From Aralia elata (taxonomy: Eukaryota; Streptophyta; Magnoliopsida; Apiales; Araliaceae), in NCBI GenBank assembly GCA_034770075.1, contig CM068380.1:84094112-84158111 (forward strand): a DNA stretch of 64,000 nucleotides, written 5' to 3'. The notes below the pieces were generated by a model. That model was not told the origin of the DNA. It was given only the letters and a program-made list of their open reading frames with translations, and ran no database searches. Below are positions 22,828 through 37,800 of the stretch, piece after piece. Within the stretch, counting starts at the first letter, position 1. Each line of letters begins with the position of its first letter. The position numbers and the translations under genes are program-made.

Positions 22828-25800
22828 TCACTCAGAATAGGAGCTCAGTGCAGCTACGACCGATGCTGTTGTCTCGAAAGTTGATGCTACATCTGGATAA
22901 TCTTTCCAGCTCGTAGTGATCTTGAGAGACTGATTCAACCAACTTTTTACAGAATCCATGAAGGAGTTTGGATCAAAGTTCAGAATGGCTTCCCAATCCA
23001 CCTGTAGACCTTGTGGAATGCTCCCAGTAAACTCCATATTAGCAGCAAGAAACAATCCAAGCAAAACTACAAATCCGACAGCAGCAGAGCCTCTGGCAAG
23101 AGGCATGAAATTGTACCTACAAACAGTTGCAATGTAATTTCATAAATAAATATAAGATAAAATCCAGTGGAGGAATTAGCTATGTGCAATTCACAACATT
23201 ACCAGTAATATGTCATCCTCAAGATTGCATCTCTCACATTTTCAAGAACATCAAAATCAGTTGACCCATAAGTTTCCCCGCAATATGCATTGCATAAAGC
23301 CTGTAAATCCATGGTTAAATACATTCAAGGTTAGGGGGGATTCAAAGGAATATTATTTTTCCAGAAAGTAAAAATATAGGAAAAAGAAGAAAAACTCCCA
23401 CGGCCCAGAAAAAGAATAAGATAAGATAGGAAAACTATATCTCCAATAAAGGTTATAACAGACAATTTTGTCCAGGTAGCGAGCAGCCTCACATCAGGGG
23501 AGAAGGTTAAATGAGTCATCAGACCTTCTGACTTTTGTGATATTTCCAATATTAAATTATTTTGATAACAAAATGCAATTCAGGGCTGCAGTGTGTATCA
23601 AGTGCGTACTCCCAAAACTAGGCAGCTGGGAATAAACACATGGGCTTGGAGTCAGTAAGAAAGTGGTAGAAGTACTCTCGTCTTTCAATTATCAATGGTT
23701 CCATGTGCTGCTCCTATACACAAATGTTATTGATAGTAGAAGTCTAGAAGAAGATTTCATCGAAAAAAGAGAAAAAGGGATTACAATGCAAGTGGAGGAG
23801 AGGACAAGAAGTTTTCCCAAAAGAAAACAAGTGGAAAAATCATGCAAGCGTTAGTGAAGCACCGCCGGCCAATCCTCAAGAGCTCACATTGTGTGAGCCC
23901 AAAGATAAGCAATAAAAGACACTATTTCCCAAAGTAAATCCACATTCATTGCCAGTCCACTAGAACATCCTAGTATACTTCTAACTCCAATCTTCAGCAG
24001 CATTTGGCTCTGATCTTTTTATGTACTAAACTTAGGAGGGAATTTTTGCCCAACAGGGCCTTTCATTATTTGACTAGCTACAGGACAGCTGAGATTGCAC
24101 TCTTGGAAGCAATGTTTGGATCAGAGGTAAAATTATGTTTATAGCAGCTTGTAACAATCTTTCAATTCCAAACATGCACACCTTAGACAGAGACTTATTG
24201 AACTGAGCGTTAAACACTAATGCGGGAAACCAAAACAATTGCTAAAGATTATGCGTGTTGGTTAAGTCGTCATCACGGTTTGACATTGGAGAACAGATGG
24301 AGCAGAATGATGCTCAGTCCTTTCCAACGTGAGGATACCGCATCTGATAAACAAGCAGCGAATTGGACATAGATCCCATACCAATGTGTGTGTCGTGTTA
24401 AAATAGGTACCTCAAGGAAAACAATAGTAATAACTTAATATATAAGCTATAGTCTGGTACAAATGAGCTACAATAAATTAGGCCTCATTAGTGATTTCTA
24501 ATGACATTAGCTATACCAGTCCTACATCACTCTTTTGAAAAATTTAAGCTGCATTTCTAATGATACTACAATTTTGACATCTTTCCAATATTGTGAAACG
24601 CCTAAAGTTGTTTCCACCTGACTTGACAGATCAATCTTGCTAGAGGAGCACTGAAATTAAAATGTGTCTAAACAACATATAAGCCGCAGAAGAAGCAAAA
24701 ACACAGCTGAATAGCCCCTTTTAGATTTTGACCCATGATTCTTGTGGATATCATTGACATTGCATACAATCCGAAATGCAACTCTATAGAGTTTGGACAG
24801 ACAAGACACAAATATTCAACAGTGGAAACCAAGTTGAGTATTTCAAAATTTTCTGTCATTGAGAAAGTTGAATTCAGAATAAGAGAGGGACTTACTTCCC
24901 ATGCCACTGTCATTTCTGCATCAAAATCATCCCATCTAGCAGGTGTACAAGGTGTCCTGATTGCAAAATCAAATCCAGATTCTCCCCTGAATGAATAGTA
25001 TGATGATTCCAAATAATAAACAAAGATGATACAAATTAGATAATGCACCAAAATGAGAGAATTCAATAAACTAAGAAGTAACATCTAAAATTACACTTGC
25101 AGTAGTGTGATCCTTGTCCCTTCAAGGCGTCTCCTGAAACAATGGGGGAAATTAAAACTCAATACTGCAAATATTAACTGCTAAATAAAACAAACATAAT
25201 TTAAAGCTGCAAACTCAGCAAGATTGTGATATAAGTAATGCCCAAGACTTTAACCGTGTAGACACAATTACCCCTCAGATGCTGTACTATTGCACCAAGT
25301 AGCCAACCAGAAGTCCTGTCCAACAGCTCTAAAAAGATCAGAGCAGGACTGTGCATCCATGATCTGCAAGTTCAATTCAAAATAAGCTATTAAGGATTGG
25401 ATAAGATGCTGTCAAGGAATCGTAACATGTAAATGCAAACTTGTTGAGAGTTTGCACACATGGGTAGTTGTTGGGGGCAGGGCCGTAACCACGAATTTGG
25501 GTGAGAGGGGGCCAAATTTTTTATGAAAAATATGCAAGCACTAAAAAGTAGACATCTGGTATTCAAAATATAAGTATAAATAAAATCTATTAAACCGGTA
25601 CTCAAGGCTCAAGATCATGAAATCCATCTATGATGGAGTCCGTAGGAAAAAAATTTCGCAATTTCCTTTTCAGTGTACAAAAAATTATTAATTTCGTGAA
25701 AGAATCATCATTCATCTTATTTTGATGTCTAGTTTTGACAATTTTCATGTCTGAAAATACTCATTTCGGATAAACACTTTTAGAGAGAGATTGAAGAAGA

Positions 25801-28800
25801 ATCTTACTTGGTAACAAAGATACAGAGAGTCAGAGACTAAAGCTAATTTATTTATAGTTTCAATAAAAGATTATAATGATTTTTAATCATTTGTTAAGTG
25901 GACACTTAGTCAACAAAGAGGAGTAACACACATGCAAAATAAATAATAAAAAAAAGGTAGACACTGGATATCAGACAGCAGTATAACTCACTTCTTGTAG
26001 TTTCCCTTCTTCCGACAGATCAATGACACTGTCCTCCTTATTATACACAAACATTTTCTCCTTTATTACTGCCTTTGCCGCATTTATTGCCCTGAAGAAT
26101 TAAAAAATAATAAGCACAACTACTTTTAAAAAGTTCGCCAGGAGATAAAAGAGGCTTAGGAAGCACTACTACTTTTAAAAAGTTCGGCAGGATATAAAGA
26201 GGCTTAGTCTTTTTACCTTTGAAAGTTTGGAAAGTACCGAACAACTTTAGCTTGCCCAAGAGTAAGTGGAGTGTGAGAACCAAAACCAGAATTGAACTCC
26301 TCACTAAATTGAAAATGAGAAGGAAAAAGTTAAAAACTGAAAATTCACATTGAAAATCACCACCAGAAAAGATTAAATTTATGTATTTACGTTGCTCTCT
26401 CCTCCGTCTATCATTCATTCCCTGCTTTTCTTGAATTTTCTGTTTTAACTTGTATTTCCATCATGTTAGACAACGAAATGATGAAGAGGTGATAGGAGTT
26501 AGAAAAACAAGGAAGGAAATAGATAAATTTAATGCCAATCAATGCACTGCTGCTGACCTATCACATTCTTTCTAACATCTATATCTATATCTAGTCATCA
26601 CAAATGAAGGGAAAAGGATATCAATTTTCCATATTATATAGCATCTGTTGCATGTTTGACTAGTTTTACTGCATCTGTACTATTTCAGATAATAATCAAG
26701 TCATACTCAACATAATCAAGCTATACGAACACAATTTAAGTAGTGTATGTTCTGCAATTTATTGGATGAATATTTTCTACCTCTAGATAATGATACTATT
26801 AAAATTATATAGAGCATGATAGAAAGGTAGAAAAATAGTATTTGATTATCAAACAAATATTTTAAGTCATCTAATTAGTAGACAATTCTAAAGTAGGTGG
26901 TTTTTGGAAAGAAAATAAAAGGAGAAACAAAAAATTTAGTAAAATAAAAAATCAGGTAGAATCGTATGTGGAGTGCTTTAAAGAAAGTTTAATTTAGATA
27001 CATTTTTATAAAGTTGTACATTTTATAGTATTACAATGTATGTACATATACAAAATAATGCATAAAGCTCTACTTTTCATGTCTGTGTCCATCTATTTAA
27101 GGATTTTCCGCGTCGGATTTAGCATGTCATGATATTCATGTTCGAGTCCATGCTAGAAAGACTAACAGTGGATTTATATTTGTAGTAAACATAAATTCAA
27201 AATGAATTACCTTAACTTGTTAACCCACACAACTGGGTCACAAGGCTCAGATATCTGTCTCCATTTGACAGCCAACGAATATAGATCATGCCATGACATT
27301 ATAGAACGGCCTGATGATTTGTCTTCCACAGAGCCAGATGAAGACGATATTTCTGAAAAACTGCTAGTACTGCAACCAGCACCACCTCTATTTTGACTGG
27401 GAAGAAGTTTTTCCTTTCTTCGGGCTCTCCTGCCATGTTTTGATGTGCTCTTACTAGAATTTTTCCATTCTACACGCCAAGCCTTTGACACCTTTTGTGC
27501 AATCTCAATAGCGGCCAACCCAGCCATACGATGCTGATACATGTTATAGTTTATATAAAATCAATAGTTATGAAAATGAAACTATAAGGCAGCTTATATA
27601 ACGGAAATCAGCAACAAGAATTATCACAACATTTGTGTACTAACTCCAGATCCGAGTAAGAGATTATTATAATTCATTAAAGTATATATATGTGCAGAGG
27701 AAGGGAGAGAGAGAGAGAGACGCCAAGAAAGAAAATCGCAAAAGCACCTATGGTTTAGATGGGTTAAACAGAATAGGCAAGAGATGAGCAGAGACGACAA
27801 TAATATAAGTCTAATTAAGCTTTTGCATAAATCATTAGGCTCGCAGTCGCATGTTTTATAGCTCAGCTCAGTTCTTGGGGGGAAAAATACAAACGGAAAA
27901 AATAACTAAGTACTTTATCAAACAATTGTAGAGTTCATGCTTCAGTTCCATGTATCATTATGCTTATTAAATTAACATTTTGTTTCCAACATGCTCCATT
28001 CCATATAGCTTCTGTTTCAGCTCCATCTGCCATATTTTCATTTCCCATTTTGTTAGTTCTACTAGAACTATTCTGCAAACATTTAACTTATCACTAATTC
28101 AGTTAATTTAATAACTTGTGCAGTAATAATTCATCCTAAATGTGACCGGCCTATGTTACACGGGATTAACCATGTCAGACACTCTACCCTCGGACAAGGG
28201 TATGTGATATGTCCCTGACACCCTTATTCAGAACTGAACAACCAAGTCTTTTATATTTAATGATATAACAGGAAAATAATTTCTTATATTCGACAATGAA
28301 GCATAGTTTCTTAATTTTCCAATGAAGTAAGAGGCAGAAAACCCTTTTTTCATTACATCTCTTTTAATTTCTAGCTTCTTAATGTATATCCTTGAACAAC
28401 AGAAGCACAACAAATATAAAAATCTTTACAAAATAAATTTAATTTAATTATACAAGAGATTCCCACGTACATTTACTCTTACCAACATTTGGACACAGTA
28501 GGATCCATGTTCCCATATCCTGAAAATTGCATTCAGAGTGGTCTTGTGTCTAACTACATAGCGGCACTCGAGTCCATATAACATAGTAACAAGCCAGTTC
28601 ATTTTGTAAGCAGAACAAAAATGAAAGGCTAACGTCATTCGTTGATGCAAGACTTTAGAATTTAAGAAGTCACTTGTTTCTCCGGTCTTGTTCAAGCAAT
28701 ACTTATATTTCCACCACTTGTTTTTACTTTTCCAAGTGTCATTGAATGCAAAAGCCCACAAACGTTAAATATAGAATGAAAAGAAATAAGTTGTAGCACT

Positions 28801-31800
28801 TCAAAAGAACATTCTTAAATATAGAGAGTCCAGATTAATATATCTTTATTTATTTTCTAAACAATTTAAAACTTTTTAGAGGCCTTGAAGACAAAGAGGC
28901 AAGAAAATAATGTAGAGAGCAAACACAAGTTGGAAACCAGCAATATAAACAACTGAATGCAAGATTTTAAATTAAAAAAAGAAAAGAAAAAGAAACGAAA
29001 CTGAAAAAGATAAGAAAACCTCAACTTCAAAATAAAATACGAATTCAATTGTTAAGAAATAATTCATGGTATGACTAACCTGACGTCTATTGGGCAAAAA
29101 GCCAGGGCAGTAATATTGGATCTTCTTTCCTATGCAATCTGCAGCGTTTAAAAGAGTAGTCCTTGCCTTTGTGAAAGTAAATTCTTGTTTCTTCAGCTTT
29201 CCCTTCTTCAAAGAATCACGAAGTGGGGGTTGCCTGTATACCTTTTCACAAACATCTTTTGGATGCAACCTTTTGCACCAGAACTCCTGAGAAAAAATAG
29301 AATAATAACATATTTAGAATGCACATAACATATCTGCTGAAAAGTTAAAAGGTAATGAAATATGTAAATTTCCATATAAATAGAACATCTCATACTCGGT
29401 CAATGAATACAATATGAAATGTCAGATAAAATTACATGCAAGCTTCGAATAAGTAAAATCTTTAACTTGTTTTTTCATCGACTTTTGGGTGAGGCAGCAC
29501 CTATGTCTGCATATTGGCTCCTAAATTATTTCCTACAGTCCACCATGTGGTCCTTCACCTTTAGGTAGTGAATAATTAAGAGCAGAAATAATACTATCTA
29601 CAAATTTGGTTTTGCTAGAAGAATCAGCATTGGTGGTGGTTGATTTATTTAAATGCCAGGTGGAGAAATTTGACCTCAAAATTACTCAGCAAAAATTTGT
29701 AGGATAGGTCTCAATGCATTCCAAATCAAACTCTAAAGAAAGCAGGAGGAAAAGCTGCATTTATTTCTTAGGCAATTGCCTGATGGTATCTCATTTGTAG
29801 AGTGGCATTTAGCATTTCTTGCATCATAACAATCACATTGTTGATTATCCGCATACAACAATATCTTTTATTTAGGACACATCTTTTGTTAGGAAAAAAA
29901 TTAATCACTGACGACACGTGGCCAAGTATTTGACCCAATTATAGCCGGTTGTAACCATATATAATGTATGTGAATAAATATCAGACGAAAACTCCTCCCA
30001 GCAAATGTGGATTGGCATTGATAAGAGGATGGAAATTCAATAATCTAAACCCCAAAATTTAACCATAAATACAAACGGTTAAAATATGTGAAGCCAGGAA
30101 TTTAATTTAGTTGTTTTCCCTTTTTGCTTCAAATAGATATTGCTCCTAAGGAAACTTAAAAGAAAAGTATAAAACGATAAAATGATTAAAATATAAGCGC
30201 AACTAATTTTGAAAATCAGCACACCAATATCCTATCCCTACTATTTTAAAGAGAAACATCATACTGGTGCAGTTATTGATCTCCTTTCGACATGACAAAC
30301 TATCTTTTCAAACATTCCCTCGCTAGTCCTCTACAGGTACAACTTAGCACAAACTTTAAATATTATGAATTCTACAATGAAAGAGGTAATCCCCCAGATA
30401 TAAATTATAATAGCTAATTATCAAACAAATTAATATGGATCTCCTTTAAGACATTCATTCTACTTGCATGTAAATCACCACCCTTCCAAATGAAACTCTT
30501 TCTCTAAAAGCCTGAAGGAGAATAGCTTGCCAATTATACAGTTCAAAGATAAGAGAAATATTTATAACATGCTTAAGCAAGTACAAATGGTGTCACTTTA
30601 ACAGGTCGATATTTAACTATAGTATCCGAGGGCAGTAGTCACACTTACAGTAGGAAGTCCACATTCTTTATGAGAAATTAAAGCATCAAGCTATTAAAAT
30701 TTAAAATCTAAACAGTGAAGAAGCAAATGCATAAGTATTAGTATGTCTCATTCACATAATACCTTAAAAAGAGGATTAATATCTCCATCAATGTCAAACC
30801 AACAAAATTCACTGTTGAGCTTCGAAGCAGTGTACAAGGCAATTTCTTTCTGCAGGGAGAGAAAAACAGAAGGAAATAATCTCCAAACATCAATAGATAT
30901 CTACTTCAAATAAATGGGATGAAAGTAATGGGCATCGTTATGACTTGCGAATGGAAAAGTGTCATTCCTATTTCATTTTTTTTTAAAATGATAACTGAAT
31001 AAATCTTTTTAACATCGTTTGTTCAGTGCTAAGCAGAAAAACATAGAGAAAATTAAATCAAGCATCCAAAATCTTGTAATAAGACTTTCATCGCATTTTT
31101 ATCGATAGGTTATGCATAAATATGCGTACCCATAAAAAGCTTTATTTGATTGTATTCCAAATACATATGCAAATTCGTATGCGTATGTATGTGCATGTAC
31201 ATGTATGCATGCGTGCATGCATGTCTGTATGTATGCATAAGTACAACCTCAAGTAGTATTGTTTTATGGATAAGTACAAGCTCGAGTACATGTATAGCTT
31301 ATTTTATCTGAGCATGTGTTTGCTTCTCTGTCATTGTGTACTTGTGTGAGTTTGCATGTGACTATATGATGCATACCAGTACCAAATATGGCGATTTCAC
31401 AAATTTGATATGCATTTTCCTCTTGGCTGTCAGAGTGCAACAGGTCACAAGATCAACGTGAAACAACAAGAACACTATGGTACAGTAAATAGACAATTTT
31501 GAAGTGAGAATTTAGAAATCCTTGCTTCATAACCATTTTTTATTAAGAATGGATAATACAGAAATAATAATTTAAGAAGTGTTTTCCATAGGCCCTTTCT
31601 AACTAAGTTAAGCAAATAACTTCAAACAAATTTAGTACATGTCGCAATTTTTACCAAATTCTTAATCTGAATCTAGGTATTTAAGTTTTTCCAATTATTT
31701 GCTTAATAAAATTTGGTTTTCCAGCGACTCTGGTCCAATTTCCAGTTTCATGGAATTTCCACTGGTTTATAGTTTATGGTTAGAGATTTTCAATTTTATT

Positions 31801-34800
31801 GACTGTCAAGATCAAAATTCTATTTTTATAGAAAAAGAAAGTCTAATAAAGTGGAATACAAATAAGAAAAGGGAGACAAGAACAAGTTGAAAAGAAGAAA
31901 AATAAACACTTTTTACTAAGTACTGATAGAAACCCTTGCTTCAGAACTACTTTTTACCAAGTACTGATAGATTCAGAAATAATATTCTTAGGTCGTTTTC
32001 TAACTGAGTTTAAGCAAATAATCTCATAACCTGAATCTGGCTTTTCATGCAAGGGTTTCCAATTATTTTCTGTCTGAAATTTAGTATTTCAGTGACTCTA
32101 GTCCATATTCCAGTTCATGGAATTTACACAATGGATCATAAGTTTATGGTTAGAGATTCTGATAACAATGATTGTCAAGATCATTATTCTATTTTTATAG
32201 AAAAAGAAGTTTAATTAACGGAACACACAGGATATAAGAAAATGGGGACAAGAAGTTCACCCACTCTGAACAAATGGGAAACAAGACAAAAAACACTTAA
32301 AAGAGCAACCCTCCAATTACTGCACCAGCCAGACATTCCCCCAAAGGCTCCAATAGCGGAAGCCCAAAGGTAGGCAAGAAAAATAATCCTATCCCTCAAA
32401 AAATGAAGGACAAGTAGGCTCCCTAAACACTACCATTAATCTGTTCACATCTTAATCTGTTCTTTTACTAACTTTTCCATCTTCAGAGGACGCAAAAAGG
32501 ATGGACGATTAAGACTAAATGCTGGGGAAAGAGACTGATGGAAGGAACAGTGCATGTTCGGAGATCAATTATGTCCCTGCAGGAAGCAATTTTACTCATG
32601 CTTCTAGCACTCACATGAGCTTCTACTCATCTCAACTAAACTTAACCAATAAAGTCTTGGGGATTAAGCAAGCATGCCTTGTTCATAGTATTTGTCAAAG
32701 TTGACTTTGGAGTTCCCTTCCACTAGAATTATCCTCAATATTATATTATTCTTATTATTACCAACATCTACTTACTTGGGGGAGGGAGAAAATTTATGAA
32801 AAAATATAATTAGAAATTAAAAAATCAAAACAAAACAAAAGAAAGAAAGAAAATAGTTACGGTTTTATCAACAAATTTTTTTTATCAAAAATGAGGTGCA
32901 GCTATTGCTCAAAGAATTTGCATCTGTTTTGAATTTTTTGGTTACTCTATATATTACAAAATCATAACATAAAATCCAAGAGCAGAGCAAAATTTGCCAA
33001 TACATTACATCCAAATATATGTAAGGTTGTACTTTTACTATAACAACTGAAATGCTCTTGCCCAAAGAATTACAGTATGTAAGACAATACACAAATTCAG
33101 GGCATCAGCTTCAAGACAATCCAAATCCAACCATCACCACTAAAAGGTCTTTCTTCTTTAGATAAAGAAGAAGATTTTATCAAAGACGAGAAAGGAAAAA
33201 AAATAGCAATGCATGTGAAAGACAAGAAATCCTCTCAAAGAAAACCAAAAGAAAGTAAGTGGAAAACATAGTGAAGCTCCGCCCACCAATCCCTGTGAAG
33301 GTCTGACAAACGAAAAGTGGAAAACCTCAAAAAGTTCACATTGTGTGAGCCATAGATAAAAGACAAGAGTCCCAAATAATTCAACATCACAGCCTATTTT
33401 TCGTTAATAATCTATCTGTTGCAACGCTGAACTAATAATCAATAAGGGACTCAATGAGCGGCTCTAACTTGACCAAACCACAATGAGGGTTGAAGATCTA
33501 ATCGGAATCTAGATTCTAGCTTCTATATCCAAAGACAGGTGCTTTTGACAATGATTCATGACATGATTCTTTCTAGAAAATATTTAACATCTCAAATATA
33601 AACTCAAACCTGGTAGAATGCCAAGCACTGAAGAACAAATTTTTCCATTGAGTCGAGTTCCAAATCCAAAGCAGCATCATAATCCTTTACCTTCATCATC
33701 ATATAGAATTCAAATATCAGATGCCAAAAATTATTAAAATACAACACCGAATACTGTAGGCAGAAAACAACAAGAAAAGAGAAAGGAAAGCCAGCATACT
33801 GCTTCTCTATACTGTCCGACAGCATGGTAGCAAGAAGCTCGTAAATACAAGCACTCAATGTTTGAGCTCTCAATACTCAATCCCATAGATAAATCCTTGA
33901 TAGCGTTCCTGTAGCAGTCAATTTGTGCAGTTAACAAACGGAAAAAATGCAGAGCGAAAAAGGAGCATGGACCAGAATCAAGAGACCAGCCGAGGGAGGG
34001 GGCAGAACCAATAAAAGTGTTTAGCTTAAGATACATCAACTTCGCCATATGAGATGAAATAGCTGCTTAATCAAGGGGCATAATCTTTGGTTCGTTGTGC
34101 AAGACCTAAAGATGTTAATATCTTTTACTATTTGGCATCGGCAACAATTAACAAATTGGATCACCTTTAGAGGATGTTCAAAAAACAAAGGAAAACAAAA
34201 GGAGTTCCGGAGGTTACAACTAAATGTAACTTTTCTTAGTATCCGAAGGGCCAATAGAGCTTCAAAAGGCTTCTAATGCATCTTTAGTTGTTCAACTTTA
34301 AGAAAACTAATCTTTTTTACACGTCATTTATAATGGTATATTTTTTATATAAAAATATATGGGAAATTTAGTAATGTTAGTAAAAGTAAGCTAATGCAAC
34401 TAAAGCTAGTGAGCTACAAGCCAAGAAGGGTGGCACATTAGCTTAGCAAAATCACTCCTTTGTTTGCAACCAATGTTACTTGTTAATAATTAATTAGAAT
34501 AATTTCACTACATGATAGGTAAAAGCACACCATATATATGCCAACCTTAGAAACCGAAGAGAAAAAATAAACAGCACACCTGAGAAAAAGCTATAAATTA
34601 ATATGTATTGAGTAAGAAATAACAGGAAACAAGAATCCCAAAAAAGAAGAAGATGGAAACAAAAAAGAAAAGAATAATGCTAGGGGTCTGTCTTGGTTTC
34701 AGATGGGGTCACAAATTATGAGTCGTTAATATTTTAATATTCCCTTCATTCCAAAATATAGATCAAGATTGAAATATAGATCAAGATTGACATTTCAAAG

Positions 34801-37800
34801 TAAATTTGAGATATTTTCAAATTCAAAATTGATATGATTTGAAAACAAAAAATCATGTAATTATTATTTCTTTGTAGATAGTTAACAATTTTCAACCGTT
34901 GTCTAAAATTTAAAATTTACATCAAACATGAATTTAAGAATATCCCAAATTTGACTTCAAAAGATCTCATATTTTGGAGTGGAGGAAGTATTACTATATT
35001 ACATAACAGTCACAATATCTTAAGTACTTCAAGTTACTAATGACACATCATTTGAGACCCCTATTACAAATCAACTGAGGGAAAAAATATTAAAAAACAG
35101 AAACATTTTCAGCTTAGGTACATACTTAGTGTCAACTTCATCAAAAATGAAATACATTGTTGTATAAAATCAAGAGGCTTAATTTGAGCAAAACCTGAAG
35201 ATGTTTGTCTTTTACTATCTTACACCAGCAAGAAAGAAAAAAAAGAAGTAGAAAAAGAAAAATCAGTCGATAAAAGAAATAGAGAAAGAGACGAAAATGG
35301 ATGGGAAAAAATAATACATTCTTTTTTTTTAAGTTTGACGTTTTAGACAAGTTTGACATCCTGTTTCCTTTGAGCTATAATAAAGCAACTTGAGCATCAA
35401 ATTGTTTTCATGCACCAAAGGCCTTTGGCTCGAGTGGTATTACCCAACCCATGTTAATCATGAGGTTGGGAGTTCGAGCCTTAATATGTTAAGGTAGAGT
35501 GTGTGAGTGTGTTCAAATTAGCAAAAAAATAAAATAAATAAATAAATAAATAATTGTTTTCATGCGTGAGCAATTAAAAGGTCTTATCTTCCATATGGTT
35601 TGATATGGTTTTGAGTATTCGAGATTGAGTAATGATTTAGAATTTTCTGCAAGAAGCCTTACAGATTTAATGGCCCATTACAAGGACATTCAATGTTATT
35701 CATTCGTAAACAAAGAGGTGTTCCTCCACGAGGTTCCCAAGAGCCCATAAGGAAGATAAGATTAAGAGTAATTAGGATTTTCACATGTTGATGCTCGAAA
35801 GGGATATTGATGAAACAAAAGTTGAGAATTGAACAAGTTAAAGTTCCAAAGATAACTTGTTATGAAGAAATTGAGAATTCAAGCGATAGTCCAAGTTGAG
35901 CATGAGGTTGAAGACAAAAGGGAAGACAAAGTTGAGGTAGAGCATGTTGACTTTTTATTTTTAAATAGAACATTTGAGTCCCAAGCTACTTCAAAATTCT
36001 TTAGTACGTCGTTGTTCCTAAAAATTTGTGCTTGATAATTTGGACATGGGATTCTTAAGAGTTGTTGGAAGACTTTTCTCCGAATGTGGTTAATTTTTCT
36101 CAAATATTATAAAACTTGATGCAAGTTTTCTCAATAGCAGAGAGAATAATGCGGGGGAATACAAGGGAATTAAGGAACTGTTAATTATTTATTTATGTTA
36201 ATATTTAGAGATAAAAAATTGTAATTAGTTATTAGATTTTTTTATTATATTAGGTAGAACATTCTAGAATTAAACTATAGTAGTAGATTAAAAGTAGGAT
36301 ATGAGGTAGAATATTCTCTTACTTTCAAAATTTATTTTTCTGTTTTTCACAGCACATAAGTTGCTACGCTGCCTTTTAAACTTATGTGTTTTCTCAATAA
36401 TGAATATGGTTTTTAACGTTACAGAATATATCCCAATTCAGAATCATAATTTATTACTGCAGAAGATCAAAAAGTCGATGGGTAGGTTACCTGTGATCTC
36501 CCATCCCATGAAGTAGTAGTCCACGCAAGTGATATGCTTTGGAAAACCTATTAAATAAGTCACAAGACTATCAAGTATGTCTTCGTTGTTAAGTCCAGAG
36601 AATTGACACCAAACCAAAATCAAGCACTTTATAGCATAAACCAGGAAAGAAATGTAACAATGCAATCCAGATAGCATACCTCCCGTCTATTTGTAGAATC
36701 TGTTGAAGACAGTACAAAGCCTTATCTGAATTTGCCAGATCTTGATAAAACTGTCAACAAGTCAAATATTCACCACGACATTACATGTCAAAATCACTTG
36801 AAACATAAGACTGATTGTGTTAAACTAGATAATGCACACATTTATAGCTAAGACACACACATCGAGATTCCTCATTTTTGAAAAGTCTCAACCACAAGAA
36901 AGGGGATATTTGAATTGATTTGATGGGACGGAAGGAGAATATTATTTTTTCCGTTACTTAAACAACAAAGTCCTCTTAAAATAGACCAATAAAAACAAAT
37001 CATGCAGCATTTAGAAGGATAGTTACTCAGAAAGTATTAATATAACACATAAGAGGGCCTTGCAGTTTGGGTATCATTTGAATTTCTACAAATGGGTCTC
37101 AAAAAATGCCCACTGCCCAAAAACTTTTGTTGTATCAGAAAGCAACAATCTTTAAGCATAATGTGGAGCTGCAAAGTGTGTATTACTTGAAGATGTTCAA
37201 GAACAGCACAAGAAAAATTCGAAAAAAGAAATAAAAGTATTATTGTGAAGATCAATGAATTGATGATAACACAAAAGGTTAAATCTTTCAAAGGAAACTA
37301 TTCTCATGTGCCATTTACACCAAGGACAACATGAAGAATTTCAAAAAGAACTCACAGTCCACTGACCGAGAAGCAGGGTCAATATAGAGTTCAGGTTAGA
37401 GGTTACTGAGTTAACACTGAAATCAGTGGATTATCTATTGCCAAGTGTTTACGTCTAGTACCTGAGATATGCATTAATTACTACACTTAGAACAATTGAC
37501 TTTACGCTTCAAGAGAGTCGAACAGAATATATGTTCAGGATACCTGAGTTAGGTGAGCCCATGCCTCGAGAAAATTTCTGTCTAGTTGAATGGCTTTCAT
37601 ATGTGCCTCCTCAGCCCGTTTATAATCACCAATTGAAGATAATGCCAAACCCTGCAAGAGTGAATGTTTGATCAGCCAACATCACAAACAACTTCATAAA
37701 TCCCATCAAATGAATTTTCCAGATTCTGAGCCAGTAAAGTTTCTGAAATCAAGTACTCACCAAGTATGTGTATGCAGATTTGTTATCCTTATCAATCTTT

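Larger units (their letters stand above)
30850..33609 (-). other. SRFR1 intron 13 (2.76 kb), filled with repeats
   Basis: Lies between exons encoding AFYQ and KEIALYTASK. It contains an ATGCATG/TGTATG-rich low-complexity stretch (31160-31245), a two-copy duplication (31510-32253), a LINE-like remnant (32200-32440) and a dispersed repeat (33150-33390). No missing SRFR1 exon is needed here. Confidence 0.7.
33909..36490 (-). other. SRFR1 intron 11 (2.58 kb), filled with mobile elements
   Basis: Separates the exons encoding HLRGLLLHGMGDH and NAIKDLSMGLSIE. It holds a Stowaway (34740-34988), a SINE (35414-35551) and a probable retroelement remnant (35650-36420). The flanking exons join in phase without further coding sequence. 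Confidence 0.75.

Noticed and set aside
35426..35480. Possible tRNA gene from A and B box motifs
   Set aside because: The body does not fold as a cloverleaf that I can see, and the flanking 14-bp duplication and A-rich tail identify a SINE.
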